DNA from: Chryseomicrobium aureum
GTDB taxonomy: Bacteria > Bacillota > Bacilli > Bacillales_A > Planococcaceae
Assembly: GCF_016909155.1 (NCBI RefSeq)
Contig: NZ_JAFBFG010000007.1
Location: 1-64,000, forward strand
Direction of reading: 5' to 3'
DNA: 64,000 nucleotides
Each line of letters starts with the position of its first letter. Position 1 is the first letter of the stretch. A program made the translations under genes and the position numbers. Shown here one piece after another: positions 1 through 8,751 of the stretch. The notes under the pieces were generated by a model. It worked only from the letters and a program-made list of their open reading frames with translations. It searched no databases and had not been told where the DNA came from.

Positions 1-112
1 TTACTACTTCCGACAAGTATTAGTGAAGCCAATTTTCAAATTAGTTACGCGAATCATTAATTGTAAGTATTTTACTTGTTAGCTTGATGACATTGGGCTC
101 GGGGAAAGTCCC

Positions 113-147
113 CCAGGAAATGGCGGCCTGGGTGGAGGGATTTCCTG
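113..147. repeat. short imperfect inverted repeat in intergenic DNA
   Basis: Arms AGGAAAT (115-121) and ATTTCCT (140-146) face each other across a GC-rich loop. The same ATTTCC/GGAAAT theme occurs in the larger palindromic element at 19092-19232, so this is probably a degenerate relative. The rest of 1-160 holds nothing I recognise. Confidence 0.4.
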
Positions 148-160
148 TGTCACTCAAAAT

Positions 161-202
161 AAAACAGCCCTCCCTAAACTAAATTTAGAGAAGAGCTGTT
201 TT
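161..202 (-). terminator. terminator of fumC
   Basis: AAAACAGC and GCTGTTTT arms enclose an A/T-rich inner stem. The hairpin sits directly behind the fumC stop codon and ends in a T-run when read on the minus strand. The symmetrical A/T tails would allow it to work in both directions. Confidence 0.7.
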
Positions 203-205
203 TAG

Positions 206-1582
206 TTAAATCATTTTTTGTGGCTGTACATAGTCATCAAACTGCTCTTCTGTTAACAATTCCAGATGAAGGGCTGCTTCTTTTAATGTCGTGCCGTTTT
301 CATGCGCATGCTTTGCAATCTTTGCCGCATTCTCATAGCCAATATACGGATTCAATGCCGTCACTAGCATCAATGAATTTTCAACATGAAGAGTGATCAC
401 ATCTCGATTCGGCTCAATTCCCACTGCACAGTTGTCATTGAAACTGTGGAGAGCGTCTGATAACAAGCGCACAGACTGCAAGAAATTGAAGATGATGACC
501 GGTTTAAAGACATTCAATTGATAATTTCCTTGGCTCGCTGCGAATGAAATCGTCGAATCATTCCCCATCACCTGGGCTACAACCATTGTCAATGCTTCAC
601 TTTGCGTCGGGTTCACTTTCCCAGGCATGATCGAACTTCCCGGTTCGTTTGCTGGAATTGTCAACTCCCCGATCCCTGAACGGGGACCACTCGCTAATAA
701 GCGCACATCGTTTGCAATTTTCATTGCGTCTGCTGCCAGACCTTTGATTGCACCATGAACCGCCACCACATCATCATACGATGTCAATGAATGGAACTTA
801 TTTGACGCAGATGTAAACTCACTGCCTACAAGCTTCGTGATTTCTTCAGCAACGCGTTCTCCGAATTCTTTTGGCGCATTGATTCCGGTCCCTACTGCTG
901 TTCCACCGATTGCCAACTCACGCATAAACGGAAGAACCGCTTCTATCATGTACTTCGACTTCTCAAGCATCCGCACCCAGCCACTGAACTCTTGACCGAG
1001 TGACAATGGTGTTGCATCTTGCAAGTGTGTACGCCCGATCTTCACAATGTCCATATACGCGTTTGATTTTTCTTCTAGCGTCTTATGAAGTGCATCGATG
1101 GCCGGCAGAAGTTGTTGCTCGACGGCAAGAACGCCTGCAACGTGGAGTGCTGTTGGGAAGGTATCGTTTGAGCTTTGTGACTTGTTGACGTCATCGTTCG
1201 GATGCAAGCGTTCTTCTACTCCTGCTTCCTCTAACAACTGATTTCCACGATTCGCAATCACTTCGTTTACATTCATATTCGTTTGCGTCCCACTACCTGT
1301 TTGGAAAACAACGAGTGGAAAATGATCATCCCACTGCCCTGATCGAATTTCTTCAGCTGCCTGGACAATCGCATCTCGTTTTTCTTTTGAGAGGTTGCCA
1401 AGTGAAAAACTCACTTCTGCCGCAGCAGATTTGACAGCTGCTTGTGCATAAACGACTTCAAGTGGCATTAAGTCTGTACCGATTTTAAAATTTTGCTTAC
1501 TGCGTTGTGTTTGGGCTCCCCACAATTTGTCTTGTGGAACTTGAATTTCACCCATTGAATCTTTTTCAATACGATATGTCAT
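206..1582 (-). CDS. fumC: class II fumarate hydratase
   Basis: Interconverts fumarate and L-malate in the TCA cycle; cytosolic homotetramer in the family. The 458-aa length is normal for the iron-independent class II enzyme. Visible landmarks are [11 protein letters not shown] near residue 95, the conserved [11 protein letters not shown] stretch, [10 protein letters not shown], and the superfamily signature [11 protein letters not shown] near residue 315, which carries the catalytic loop serine. The start is well supported by an AGGAGGG site 8 bases upstream. It is monocistronic with its own terminator and is transcribed away from the MMPL transporter gene. The related argininosuccinate lyase and aspartase families are less likely given the fumarase-specific [13 protein letters not shown] form. 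Confidence 0.97.
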   Translation of the reverse strand: MTYRIEKDSMGEIQVPQDKLWGAQTQRSKQNFKIGTDLMPLEVVYAQAAVKSAAAEVSFSLGNLSKEKRDAIVQAAEEIRSGQWDDHFPLVVFQTGSGTQTNMNVNEVIANRGNQLLEEAGVEERLHPNDDVNKSQSSNDTFPTALHVAGVLAVEQQLLPAIDALHKTLEEKSNAYMDIVKIGRTHLQDATPLSLGQEFSGWVRMLEKSKYMIEAVLPFMRELAIGGTAVGTGINAPKEFGERVAEEITKLVGSEFTSASNKFHSLTSYDDVVAVHGAIKGLAADAMKIANDVRLLASGPRSGIGELTIPANEPGSSIMPGKVNPTQSEALTMVVAQVMGNDSTISFAASQGNYQLNVFKPVIIFNFLQSVRLLSDALHSFNDNCAVGIEPNRDVITLHVENSLMLVTALNPYIGYENAAKIAKHAHENGTTLKEAALHLELLTEEQFDDYVQPQKMI

Positions 1583-1722
1583 CCAAAACCCTCCTAAGTA
1601 TTTATCGTTTCCATCATACCGTTCAACAAATCGTCAAACAATTAAAGTGACTTAAAAGTCGAATGATACTACCGGTTGGAGTAAACTGTAAAAGACACAT
1701 TGAAACTCAAGGAGGAACTTTC

Positions 1723-3855
1723 GTGAAAACATTAGCGACGTTTGTGACGCGCTTTTATAAATCCATTATTGCATTTTGGGTTATTCTATTGGTCGCCTCT
1801 GTGTACTTTGCGATTCAACTGCCAAGTACATTACAAGGGGACGGCTTCCGGACAGATGGCGAACACGAGGACGTCATGAAGACATTGACAGCGGAATTTG
1901 ATATTCCAAACGAAACGATCCTCATGGTATTTGAAGGGTCCTCAGATGACGTCATCGAAGACGCGTTACGTCAAGTAGACGACTTAGGAGTAGCGGACAC
2001 TATCGTCTCTCCCCTAGAGGATGAATCTCTTCGCGATGGTGACCTTTCTTACGCGCAGATTCATTTTGATGAAGATGTAGAAGACCTTCCTGCAATCGTC
2101 GATGACTTAAAAGACATTGCGAACCAAGAAGAGTCGGTCACGCTTACAGGTGGACCTGTCATCAATAAAGATATCAATACAGCGAGTCAACGTGACTTGG
2201 CAAGTGCAGAAGCGATTGGATTACCGATTGCAATTGTTGTTTTATTACTGGCATTTGGTAGCGTCATGGCCTCGTTTGTTCCACTGATCATCGGTGTGAT
2301 GACAGTCGTGATTTCACTTGGTGTATTAGGTGTTATTGGGAACTCGTTAGACTTATCAATCTTTATCCTCAACGTCATACCGATGCTTGGATTAGCGCTT
2401 AGTATCGACTTTGCTCTCCTCTTTATTAATCGATATAAAGAAGAGCGCCTGCATTCGTCGATTATCGATTCTGTTCAGACTGCCGTTCGCACGTCAGGAC
2501 GTTCGATCATATTCTCTGCAATCTGTGTTTTCATCGGTCTAGGTGCGATGCTTGTGATGCGCGTCGATATCTTTATGAATATTGCACTTGGTGGGACACT
2601 TGTTGTTACACTGGCTGTTCTTTCTTCTTTAACATTATTACCAGCTTTATTGATGCTCATTGGAGACCGCATTAATAAATGGACGATTTTACGTGTACGC
2701 CCTGGTGGCAGCAATCGTTGGCAACAGTTTGCGGCGTTTGTCATGCGTCGCCCGGTTGCACTCATTGTAGTTGCATTCGTGTTGCTCGGTATTGCGATTG
2801 TTCCTGTGAAAGACATGAACCTCTCTATTCCACAAGTTGACTCGTTACCTGAGAAGTATGAGTCTCGTCAATCGTATGATTTACTCGATGAACGCTTTGG
2901 GTTTGGTGAAGAGTCTACAGTTTACCTACTAGCCGAACGGTCAGATGGCTGGGATTCTGAAGAGGCGCGTCAAGACATCTTTGACTTGCAAGAGTCTCTT
3001 CAAGAAGATGAAGCAGTAACGGATGTCGCTACGATATTCACAGCGACCGACATCCCATCACCAGAAGTATTGGAGCAACAACTGCAAGTTCCAGAAGCAG
3101 CCGCTGCACTTGAGCCAGCATTTGAAGGCTTCATTCAAGACGATTTATTATTTGTTCCAGTCACACTAGATTACGAAGGGTCTTCTAGCGAGGCGCAGCA
3201 ATGGGTACGTGACTTTGGAGAGCGCGAGTTTGATTACTCTGTATCTATTGGAGGACAACCAAAGTTTAATCAAGAAATCTTTGATGAAATTTCAAGTAAG
3301 ATCGGCTTACTGCTTGCGATTATTTTAGGGTCAACGTTCATTATTTTAATGATTGCTTTCCGTTCGATTTTAATTCCGTTGAAAGCGATCATCATGAACA
3401 TCATTGGGCTGGCCGCTACATTCGGTATTCTCGTGTATATCTTCCAGTTTGGTCATTTTGGCTTGCCGGAAACCGAGATTGCACTGATTATTCCGGTCAT
3501 TGTATTTAGTCTTGTGTTCGGATTAAGTATGGACTATGAAGTGTTCTTGATTTCACGTATCCAGGAAGAATACGTCAAAACGCAAAACAACACAGCGTCG
3601 ACGATTACGGGACTCGTATCTACGAGTAAAATCATTACGTCCGCAGCACTCATCATGATTGTCATCACAGGTGCATTTGCCTTCACAGATGTCATGCCGG
3701 TCAAACAGATCGGAGTTGGAATTGCCATCGCTATTGCTATTGACGCGACCATTATCCGACTGCTGTTAGTACCGAGCTTGATGAAACTGTTTGGAAAGTG
3801 GAATTGGTGGTTGCCATTCCGCAAAGGTCCGTACAAAGCTGGCGGTCTTCACTAA
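1723..3855 (+). CDS. MMPL-family (RND-type) membrane transporter, YdfJ-like
   Basis: Predicted inner-membrane exporter of the MMPL/RND superfamily; the substrate cannot be read from sequence. The 710-residue protein has one N-terminal membrane helix (about residues 13-33), an extracytoplasmic loop, a five-helix block (about 165-330), a second long loop and a second five-helix block (about 545-695). Both halves repeat the GLALSIDFALLFINRY / GLSMDYEVFLISRI pattern typical of MMPL proteins. A GTG at 1723 is chosen as start because AAGGAGG lies 8 bases before it; an upstream in-frame ATG at 1663 has no such site. A GACTT/AAGTC palindrome (1649-1660) lies upstream and could be an operator. The gene appears to be a single transcription unit. 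Confidence 0.85.
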   Translation: MKTLATFVTRFYKSIIAFWVILLVASVYFAIQLPSTLQGDGFRTDGEHEDVMKTLTAEFDIPNETILMVFEGSSDDVIEDALRQVDDLGVADTIVSPLEDESLRDGDLSYAQIHFDEDVEDLPAIVDDLKDIANQEESVTLTGGPVINKDINTASQRDLASAEAIGLPIAIVVLLLAFGSVMASFVPLIIGVMTVVISLGVLGVIGNSLDLSIFILNVIPMLGLALSIDFALLFINRYKEERLHSSIIDSVQTAVRTSGRSIIFSAICVFIGLGAMLVMRVDIFMNIALGGTLVVTLAVLSSLTLLPALLMLIGDRINKWTILRVRPGGSNRWQQFAAFVMRRPVALIVVAFVLLGIAIVPVKDMNLSIPQVDSLPEKYESRQSYDLLDERFGFGEESTVYLLAERSDGWDSEEARQDIFDLQESLQEDEAVTDVATIFTATDIPSPEVLEQQLQVPEAAAALEPAFEGFIQDDLLFVPVTLDYEGSSSEAQQWVRDFGEREFDYSVSIGGQPKFNQEIFDEISSKIGLLLAIILGSTFIILMIAFRSILIPLKAIIMNIIGLAATFGILVYIFQFGHFGLPETEIALIIPVIVFSLVFGLSMDYEVFLISRIQEEYVKTQNNTASTITGLVSTSKIITSAALIMIVITGAFAFTDVMPVKQIGVGIAIAIAIDATIIRLLLVPSLMKLFGKWNWWLPFRKGPYKAGGLH

Positions 3856-3856
3856 T

Positions 3857-3887
3857 CAAAATTCGCTCAGAAATGGGCGAATTTTTT
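3857..3887 (+). terminator. terminator of the MMPL gene
   Basis: AAATTCGC / GCGAATTT hairpin followed by a run of T, two bases after the stop codon. Confidence 0.75.
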
Positions 3888-3890
3888 CGC

Positions 3891-3919
3891 TTGACTATAT
3901 ACCCCTATGGGTATAAGAT
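3891..3919 (+). promoter_or_regulatory. promoter with CstR/CsoR-type operator in the spacer
   Basis: A -35 TTGACT (3891-3896) and a -10 TAAGAT (3914-3919) are 17 bp apart. The near-perfect 18-bp palindrome TATACCCCTATGGGTATA (3898-3915) fills the spacer. ATACCC...GGGTAT is the operator type used by CstR and related CsoR-family repressors, and the next gene encodes such a protein, so autoregulation is expected. A second possible start is the extended -10 TGCTATACT at 3949-3957. Confidence 0.75.
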
Positions 3920-3991
3920 AGTCTGTAGAAGGCATCTTCAATTTTTTGTGCTATACTTTTCTGCAATGAAGAGTCTCGGGAGGGTAGAACC

Positions 3992-4252
3992 ATGAACTAT
4001 GATGCAAAGACCAAAAACCGTATCAAACGCATTGAAGGACAACTACGGGGCATACTTCGTATGATGGAAGAAGAACAGGATTGTAAAGATATTATCACCC
4101 AGTTATCTGCCTCTCGATCGGCTATTGACCGAACCATTGGCGTTATTGTCAGTGAGAACCTTGTAGCTTGTGTCCGAAAAGCAGAAGAGGACGGGGAACC
4201 GTCAGATGCCTATGTCAAAGAAGCAGTCGAACTTCTCGTTCGAAGTCGGTAA
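3992..4252 (+). CDS. cstR: CsoR/RcnR-family repressor, CstR-like persulfide sensor
   Basis: An 86-aa all-helical DNA-binding repressor. In the CsoR family copper is bound by Cys-His-Cys. Here the two cysteines are kept (Cys31 in QDCKD and Cys60 in NLVAC) but the metal-binding histidine position is Asn56. This Cys31/Cys60 pair with Asn is the pattern of CstR, which senses persulfides by inter-subunit polysulfide linkage rather than copper. The following rhodanese gene and the ATACCC-type palindrome in the promoter fit a small sulfide-detoxification operon. The start has a GGGAGGG site (GGGAGGGTAGAACC). Assignment to CstR rather than CsoR is inference from the missing histidine and the neighbours. 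Confidence 0.85.
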   Translation: MNYDAKTKNRIKRIEGQLRGILRMMEEEQDCKDIITQLSASRSAIDRTIGVIVSENLVACVRKAEEDGEPSDAYVKEAVELLVRSR

Positions 4253-4286
4253 CTGCAAAAAAACATATTAAAAGGAGCGTCAACTG

Positions 4287-4592
4287 ATGAAAACAATCAC
4301 ACCACAAGAAGTTGAACAACAATTAAAAGAAGGTAAACAATTAAATTTAATCGATGTTCGTGAAGCAGATGAAGTTGCTGCAGGACACATTAAAGGAATT
4401 ACACATATTCCACTAGGTGTTTTAGAATTCCGTATGAATGAACTTGATAAAAACAAAGAATACATCATGGTATGTCGTTCAGGCGGCCGTAGTGGTCAAG
4501 CAACGATGTTCTTAGATCAGCAAGGGTACAATGTGTCGAACATGACTGGCGGTATGTTAGAGTGGGACGGCGAAACAGAACACGGTAACTAA
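4287..4592 (+). CDS. single-domain rhodanese-like sulfurtransferase
   Basis: A 101-aa single rhodanese domain. The active-site loop is CRSGGRS with the persulfide-carrying Cys63; the preceding LIDVRE and GHIKGITHIPLG segments are standard rhodanese elements. The protein is cytosolic with no signal peptide. It starts 34 bases after the CstR-like gene with an AAAGGAGCG site, so the two are very likely co-transcribed and induced together by reactive sulfur. It probably moves sulfane sulfur to thiol acceptors. Larger cst operons also carry a persulfide dioxygenase and a TauE-type exporter, and these are absent here. Confidence 0.92.
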   Translation: MKTITPQEVEQQLKEGKQLNLIDVREADEVAAGHIKGITHIPLGVLEFRMNELDKNKEYIMVCRSGGRSGQATMFLDQQGYNVSNMTGGMLEWDGETEHGN

Positions 4593-4620
4593 AAAAAGAC
4601 CCCGCCGCGGGGTCTTTTTT
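4591..4620. terminator. bidirectional terminator
   Basis: Perfect AAAAAAAGACCCCGC / GCGGGGTCTTTTTT hairpin between the convergent rhodanese gene and the gene at 4619-4993. A- and T-runs on both sides allow use from either direction. Confidence 0.9.
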
Positions 4621-4993
4621 ACTCTTGTTTTTCGATTGTAACCGCTGTACTTTGGCCCGGATAGGACTCCGCTACTTGATTATGTGTAACGCGAACAGTG
4701 TCGCCTACTCGAATCATATCTCGCTGATCAATTGTCACGGTAAACCAAATGGCAGGTAGACCAGAATCAACTACCGCCTCTCCTGTCAGCCCCTCTAGTT
4801 CTTCATCCGTTCCCGACACGACCAACACGCGCTCATCTTCTAAAGCAATGACTTGCCCTGTAAATTCATTTGGTCCTTCTGTTATTTGTTGTGTTGGATT
4901 GTTTGCAAAAAAGGCAAAAACCGCAAACATGATCAGTCCAATGACAACAACGACGCCAACCACGATTCCAACAGCTACTTTTTTTCCATTCAT
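4619..4993 (-). CDS. membrane-anchored protein, possibly DUF3221/YobA-like
   Basis: A 124-aa protein with one N-terminal membrane helix (about residues 5-30: VAVGIVVGVVVVIGLIMFAV) and an extracytoplasmic domain rich in beta-type segments (FTGQVIALEDERVLVVSG, IRVGDTVRVTH). The small OB-like outer domain with the V-G-x-V-I-x-L-E-D-x-R-V-L-V-V pattern resembles the DUF3221 proteins of Bacillus; function unknown. The ribosome site is AAGGAGCG. A 27-codon membrane peptide gene lies directly upstream on the same strand, so the two may form an operon. Confidence 0.6.
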   Translation of the reverse strand: MNGKKVAVGIVVGVVVVIGLIMFAVFAFFANNPTQQITEGPNEFTGQVIALEDERVLVVSGTDEELEGLTGEAVVDSGLPAIWFTVTIDQRDMIRVGDTVRVTHNQVAESYPGQSTAVTIEKQE

Positions 4994-5005
4994 CCCGTTC
5001 GCTCC

Positions 5006-5089
5006 TTAGTCTTTCCGTGTGATCCACTCTGTAATGATAACAAACGAGATGACTACGGCAATGACCAATGCTATAAACCAACTTGGCAT
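5006..5089 (-). CDS. 27-residue single-pass membrane peptide
   Basis: Reading starts at ATG 5089-5087 and ends at TAA 5008-5006. The product begins MPSWFIALVIAVVI and ends WITRKD: one hydrophobic helix with a positively charged cytoplasmic end. It has a GAGGGTG ribosome site, and its stop lies 12 bases before the start of the DUF3221-like gene, overlapping that gene's ribosome-site region. Small membrane proteins of this form are common in Bacillales but are often missed. I do not recognise a family. Confidence 0.5.
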   Translation of the reverse strand: MPSWFIALVIAVVISFVIITEWITRKD

Positions 5090-5139
5090 ACTATCACCCT
5101 CTCTTCTTTCTAGTATAGGGGAAGAGACACCCATATGAA

Positions 5140-5166
5140 AAGGACCAGCATCCATCGCTGGCCCCA
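5140..5166 (-). terminator. probable terminator of the YteA-like gene
   Basis: On the minus strand GGCCAGC and GCTGGTCC form a hairpin ahead of CCTTTT, just behind the stop codon at 5171. The T-run is short. Confidence 0.5.
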
Positions 5167-5170
5167 ATAA

Positions 5171-5623
5171 TTACGCTTTATCAGCTGGTGAATCTGAGCT
5201 TCCGAAATCTTCTACGTCTTCAAAGCTATTGTCCATATCTTCACGTTCCGCAGCAGCATCTAAAATCTTCTCTTCGATCGGGCGATGATCTTTTGGCGAT
5301 TGATCCGCGTGATCAACACATGTCAAAGCAGTAGGTACGATTTCTAAGCGCTCGATAGGTATTTCTTTGCCGCAGACTGCACATGTCCCGTACGTCCCTT
5401 CATCCATTGCCTGTAAAGCTACATCAATGGACTCCAACTCTTCTTCCTCATGACGATCAAGTGCTTGCTGAGTATGTTGGTCTGTTAAATCCGTCGCATT
5501 GTCTGCAGGGTGATTATCGTAATTTGAAAGCTCTGTAGATTCTAGGTCTTCTTGAGTTTTCTCATGCTCTTCAAGCTCATGTTTGCGTTCGAGCAATTGT
5601 TTTTTTAACTTTTCATACTTCAT
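5171..5623 (-). CDS. YteA-family TraR/DksA-type zinc-finger protein
   Basis: A 150-aa acidic protein. The N-terminal half is a charged coiled-coil helix (KLKKQLLERKHELEEHEKT), followed by the linker DNHPADNATDLTDQ typical of the Bacillus YteA family. The zinc-finger region is YGTCAVCGKEIPIERL, with a third cysteine and a histidine in TCVDHA. DksA-like proteins bind the RNA polymerase secondary channel; for YteA-type proteins the role is unproven. The start at 5623 is preferred over an in-frame ATG seven codons upstream because GAGAGGAAGAGG lies before it. Confidence 0.85.
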   Translation of the reverse strand: MKYEKLKKQLLERKHELEEHEKTQEDLESTELSNYDNHPADNATDLTDQHTQQALDRHEEEELESIDVALQAMDEGTYGTCAVCGKEIPIERLEIVPTALTCVDHADQSPKDHRPIEEKILDAAAEREDMDNSFEDVEDFGSSDSPADKA

Positions 5624-5688
5624 AGTCCTCTTCCTCTCACTCATCAGTTATTAGAAAGAATACCCGAACAGCAATCGCCTAAAACAAC

Positions 5689-6408
5689 TTAGTGCTCATA
5701 AATCATTTTTCGTGTCATACCACCATCGATTGTGAAATTTTCCGCAGTAATGAAATCATTGCGCTCATCTAGTAAAAACAAGCACATCCGTGCGATATCT
5801 GAAGGTTTTCCGACGCGCCCCGCCAAATGTTGTGCATGATCGACTTCCCGCAACTCTTCATAATCAGCTGTTGCAATCCACCCCGGTGAGATGCTATTCA
5901 CTCGAATATGATAAGGGCCTAATGTGCGTGCGAGTGCATGTGTCAGTGCTACAATGCCACCTTTCGATGCGGCATAAGCTTCTGTATCTGGTTCAGACAT
6001 AAATGCTCGAGTAGACGCCATGTTGATAATGACTCCACCTGACTCTTTCATTTCTTTAGCTACAAGTTGACTGCATAAGAACGTGGAGGTCAAATTGGTA
6101 TTTAGTACTTCATGCCATTCATCTAAGGTGACATCGAAGAAATCTTTGAATTTACTAATCCCTGCATTGTTGATGAGACCATAAGGTGTTCCATGTTCTT
6201 TGAAAATAATTGCGAATGTTGCCGTCACTGCTTTTGAATCTTGTAAATCTAAAGTGTAGGCTGTGCTAGTTTCAAGCTCTGCTGTCAGTGTTTGAAGTGC
6301 CTTTTCATCGTGGTCGAGTAAGATCGTTTTGTACCCCTCGGCATCTAGAAGCTGGGCAATCCCTTTTCCAATCCCATTTCCTGCGCCTGTCACTACTACT
6401 GTCTTCAT
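5689..6408 (-). CDS. short-chain dehydrogenase/reductase
   Basis: A 239-aa classical SDR. It has the cofactor motif TGAGNGIGKG near residue 7, the NNAG motif (LINNAGIS), the catalytic Ser (NMASTRAF) and the Tyr-x3-Lys pair in AYAASKGG, and the C-terminal SPGWI. Asp33-His-Asp after the second strand suggests NAD preference. The substrate is unknown. The gene diverges from a GntR-family regulator only 90 bp away, so the regulator probably controls it. Confidence 0.88.
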   Translation of the reverse strand: MKTVVVTGAGNGIGKGIAQLLDAEGYKTILLDHDEKALQTLTAELETSTAYTLDLQDSKAVTATFAIIFKEHGTPYGLINNAGISKFKDFFDVTLDEWHEVLNTNLTSTFLCSQLVAKEMKESGGVIINMASTRAFMSEPDTEAYAASKGGIVALTHALARTLGPYHIRVNSISPGWIATADYEELREVDHAQHLAGRVGKPSDIARMCLFLLDERNDFITAENFTIDGGMTRKMIYEH

Positions 6409-6498
6409 CTGAACACTCCTCTCAATTCTTACGCATTGCGAACAAATATATTGTATAATAGAACTACATTGTAACCATAAAGGAAGGATTGTACTGAC

Positions 6499-7143
6499 AT
6501 GCCCATTCCATCAGATATGAGTAAGCCCGTACGTAAAACGGCGAAATTGCATGCCTATCATCAATTGCTAAACTGGATCATTGATGGTACTTTACAACCG
6601 GAAGAAAAATTAAATGATATTGAACTAGCTCAAGCATTGGGTGTTAGTCGTACACCCATTCGTGAATCACTTCAGCTTTTAGAGTCACAAGGGTTTGTCA
6701 CGATGCAGCCAGGTCGTGCCACACAAGTGACACCGGTCCAAAAAGATGACATTAATCATTTATTACCACCTCTTGCCTCTCTTCAAGCATTAGCGACAGA
6801 ATTAGCTGCACCTCATATGACAGATGAGATTATCGCAGAGCTTGAAGCGACGAATCAACAATTTGCAAATGCTTTGAAAGCTAAAAACTTTACAGAGGCT
6901 CTACGAATCGACGAACAGTTCCATCAACTAATTATTGATACGGCGAACAATCCGTATATTTCGCAAATCGTTGAGATGTTACAAGCGCATGTACGTCGTC
7001 TTTTCTACTCAGAGAAAATCATTTTACGTGAGTCTTCCATTGAGACACATGCGAAATTGATTGCTTTGTATAAAGCAAAACAAACTGAGGAACTTGCCTC
7101 ACTTATGACAGACAACTGGCTTTATACACTCGAAGAATTATAA
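6499..7143 (+). CDS. GntR-family (FCD subfamily) transcriptional regulator
   Basis: A 214-aa regulator. The N-terminal winged helix (about residues 10-75) has the GntR core EKLNDIELAQALGVSRTPIRESLQLLE. The C-terminal all-helical FCD ligand domain shows the metal-binding histidine pattern FHQLIIDTANNPY. Such regulators usually bind organic acids or sugar acids. An AAGGAAGGA site precedes the ATG. A TATAAT box lies at 6454-6459. The divergent SDR gene is the likely target, and the half site ATTGTATAAT in the shared region resembles FadR/GntR operators, but that is weak. Confidence 0.88.
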   Translation: MPIPSDMSKPVRKTAKLHAYHQLLNWIIDGTLQPEEKLNDIELAQALGVSRTPIRESLQLLESQGFVTMQPGRATQVTPVQKDDINHLLPPLASLQALATELAAPHMTDEIIAELEATNQQFANALKAKNFTEALRIDEQFHQLIIDTANNPYISQIVEMLQAHVRRLFYSEKIILRESSIETHAKLIALYKAKQTEELASLMTDNWLYTLEEL

Positions 7144-7166
7144 AGTGTAAGACGACATGACAAAAA

Positions 7167-7215
7167 AACAGTAGGTTCTCTGAGAATTCAATCAGAGGAC
7201 CTACTGTTTTTTATT
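7167..7215. terminator. bidirectional terminator
   Basis: AAAACAGTAGGTTCTCTGA / TCAGAGGACCTACTGTTTT hairpin between the convergent GntR and brnQ genes, with A- and T-runs on both sides. Confidence 0.9.
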
Positions 7216-7219
7216 GTAA

Positions 7220-8566
7220 TTATGCTGCTGTTCGTACTCGAGAAGATTTAGGCGCAGTGACAATCCCTGCTACCACTAAAATGATAAATGGTACGAGCCA
7301 ACCGAGTCCGATTCCATAGAATGGCAAGATTGAATCATACACGTTCACGATTGATGCTAACCATGAAGGTGCTGCTTCTCCAAAGAAGCCTTTCAGGCCA
7401 TCGATAATGCTAATCAAGAACGTGAATGCCGTAACTGATACAAACACCCAGCGTTGGTGACCGAATAGAGGCGCTGCAAAAGTTAACAAGATCAATGTGA
7501 TGGCTAATGGGTAAAGCAATAATAATACTGGAATTGAATACGTGATGATTGATGACAAGCCAAAGTTCGCAAATACGGTTGTCATGATAATAAAGATCAC
7601 TACAAATACTTTGTAACTGATTTTTGGAAACAATGTATTGAAGTATTCAGCTGTAGCTGTTGTCAAACCAATCGCTGTCGTTAAACAAGCTGCGATGATC
7701 ACTACCGCTAAGACCGCTAACCCAACTGCTCCGAAATAATAATCAGCTGCCGTACTTAATACCGGCCCCCCATTATCAAATAAACCAAACTGTTCAGTTG
7801 TCGTTGCCCCTAAGTAGGCAACTCCTGCATAAATAAGACCTAGGAATAAAACTGCAATTCCGCCTGACTTTGCTGTCACTTTCAGTACACCTTTCGTCGA
7901 AGTAACACCTAATCGACGAATAGCTTGAATGACGATAATACCAAAAACAAGTGATGCTAAAGCATCCATTGTATTATACCCTTCAGTAAAACCTGTCATG
8001 AAAGCATTTGTTTCATAGCTACCATTTGGCCCTGTGAATGTTCCAATTGGATTGAACAAAGCCGCGGCAATTAATACAAATAGCCCTACAATAATGATAG
8101 GTGCTAGGTATTTCCCGACGCGATCAACGATTTTCGTAGGATTTAAAGATAAGAGTAAGGTGATTCCAAAGAACACGATTGTAAATACTAGTAATCCAGT
8201 AGAAGCAAACGATTCAGTTACAAACGGTAATACACCAATTTCATATGCTACGGCTCCCGTACGTGGTAAAGCAAAGAATGGTCCGATTGTTAAGTAAAGG
8301 GCAACAGTGAATACAATTCCATAAATCGGATGAACCTTACCTGCCAGGTCTTGTAAGCTTCGACTATTTGAAAAGCCCATTGCAAGTATTCCTAAAAATG
8401 GTAAACCAATTCCTGTAATTAAGAAACCAAGAACTGCAAAAAATAATGCCGTTCCTGCATTTTGACCAAGGCTAGCTGGGAAAATTAAGTTCCCTGCACC
8501 AAAAAAAAGTGCAAATAACATAACGCCAATGACTAATTGATTTGAGAAGGATAAACGTTCGTTCAT
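7220..8566 (-). CDS. brnQ: branched-chain amino acid transport system II carrier protein
   Basis: A 448-aa integral membrane symporter that imports leucine, isoleucine and valine with Na+ or H+. The N-terminal motif LFFGAGNLIFPASLGQ is the BrnQ hallmark, and about twelve hydrophobic helices follow. The start at 8566 is chosen because GAGGGTAATTTTG precedes it; an ATG 12 codons upstream adds a charged tail unlike the family. No T-box or other leader motif was recognised upstream. It appears monocistronic. Confidence 0.93.
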   Translation of the reverse strand: MNERLSFSNQLVIGVMLFALFFGAGNLIFPASLGQNAGTALFFAVLGFLITGIGLPFLGILAMGFSNSRSLQDLAGKVHPIYGIVFTVALYLTIGPFFALPRTGAVAYEIGVLPFVTESFASTGLLVFTIVFFGITLLLSLNPTKIVDRVGKYLAPIIIVGLFVLIAAALFNPIGTFTGPNGSYETNAFMTGFTEGYNTMDALASLVFGIIVIQAIRRLGVTSTKGVLKVTAKSGGIAVLFLGLIYAGVAYLGATTTEQFGLFDNGGPVLSTAADYYFGAVGLAVLAVVIIAACLTTAIGLTTATAEYFNTLFPKISYKVFVVIFIIMTTVFANFGLSSIITYSIPVLLLLYPLAITLILLTFAAPLFGHQRWVFVSVTAFTFLISIIDGLKGFFGEAAPSWLASIVNVYDSILPFYGIGLGWLVPFIILVVAGIVTAPKSSRVRTAA

Positions 8567-8702
8567 CAAAATTACCCTCAACTTTCTATTGATATATCTC
8601 ATATTCGCTCAAGTTTCGATAATACTAGACAATTTGCGAAAAAGCAACCATTTTCAGTCTTTTCATACTTTTCACCATAGCCTTGCAATTTTTTGCATAC
8701 TT

Positions 8703-8739
8703 AAAAGGAACCAGAATACTTCCAGTTCCTTTTACAAGT
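8703..8739 (-). terminator. terminator of the hydrolase gene
   Basis: AAGGAAC / GTTCCTTTT hairpin just downstream of the stop codon at 8752; ends in T's on the minus strand. Confidence 0.65.
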
Positions 8740-8751
8740 GGGATTTTATGG

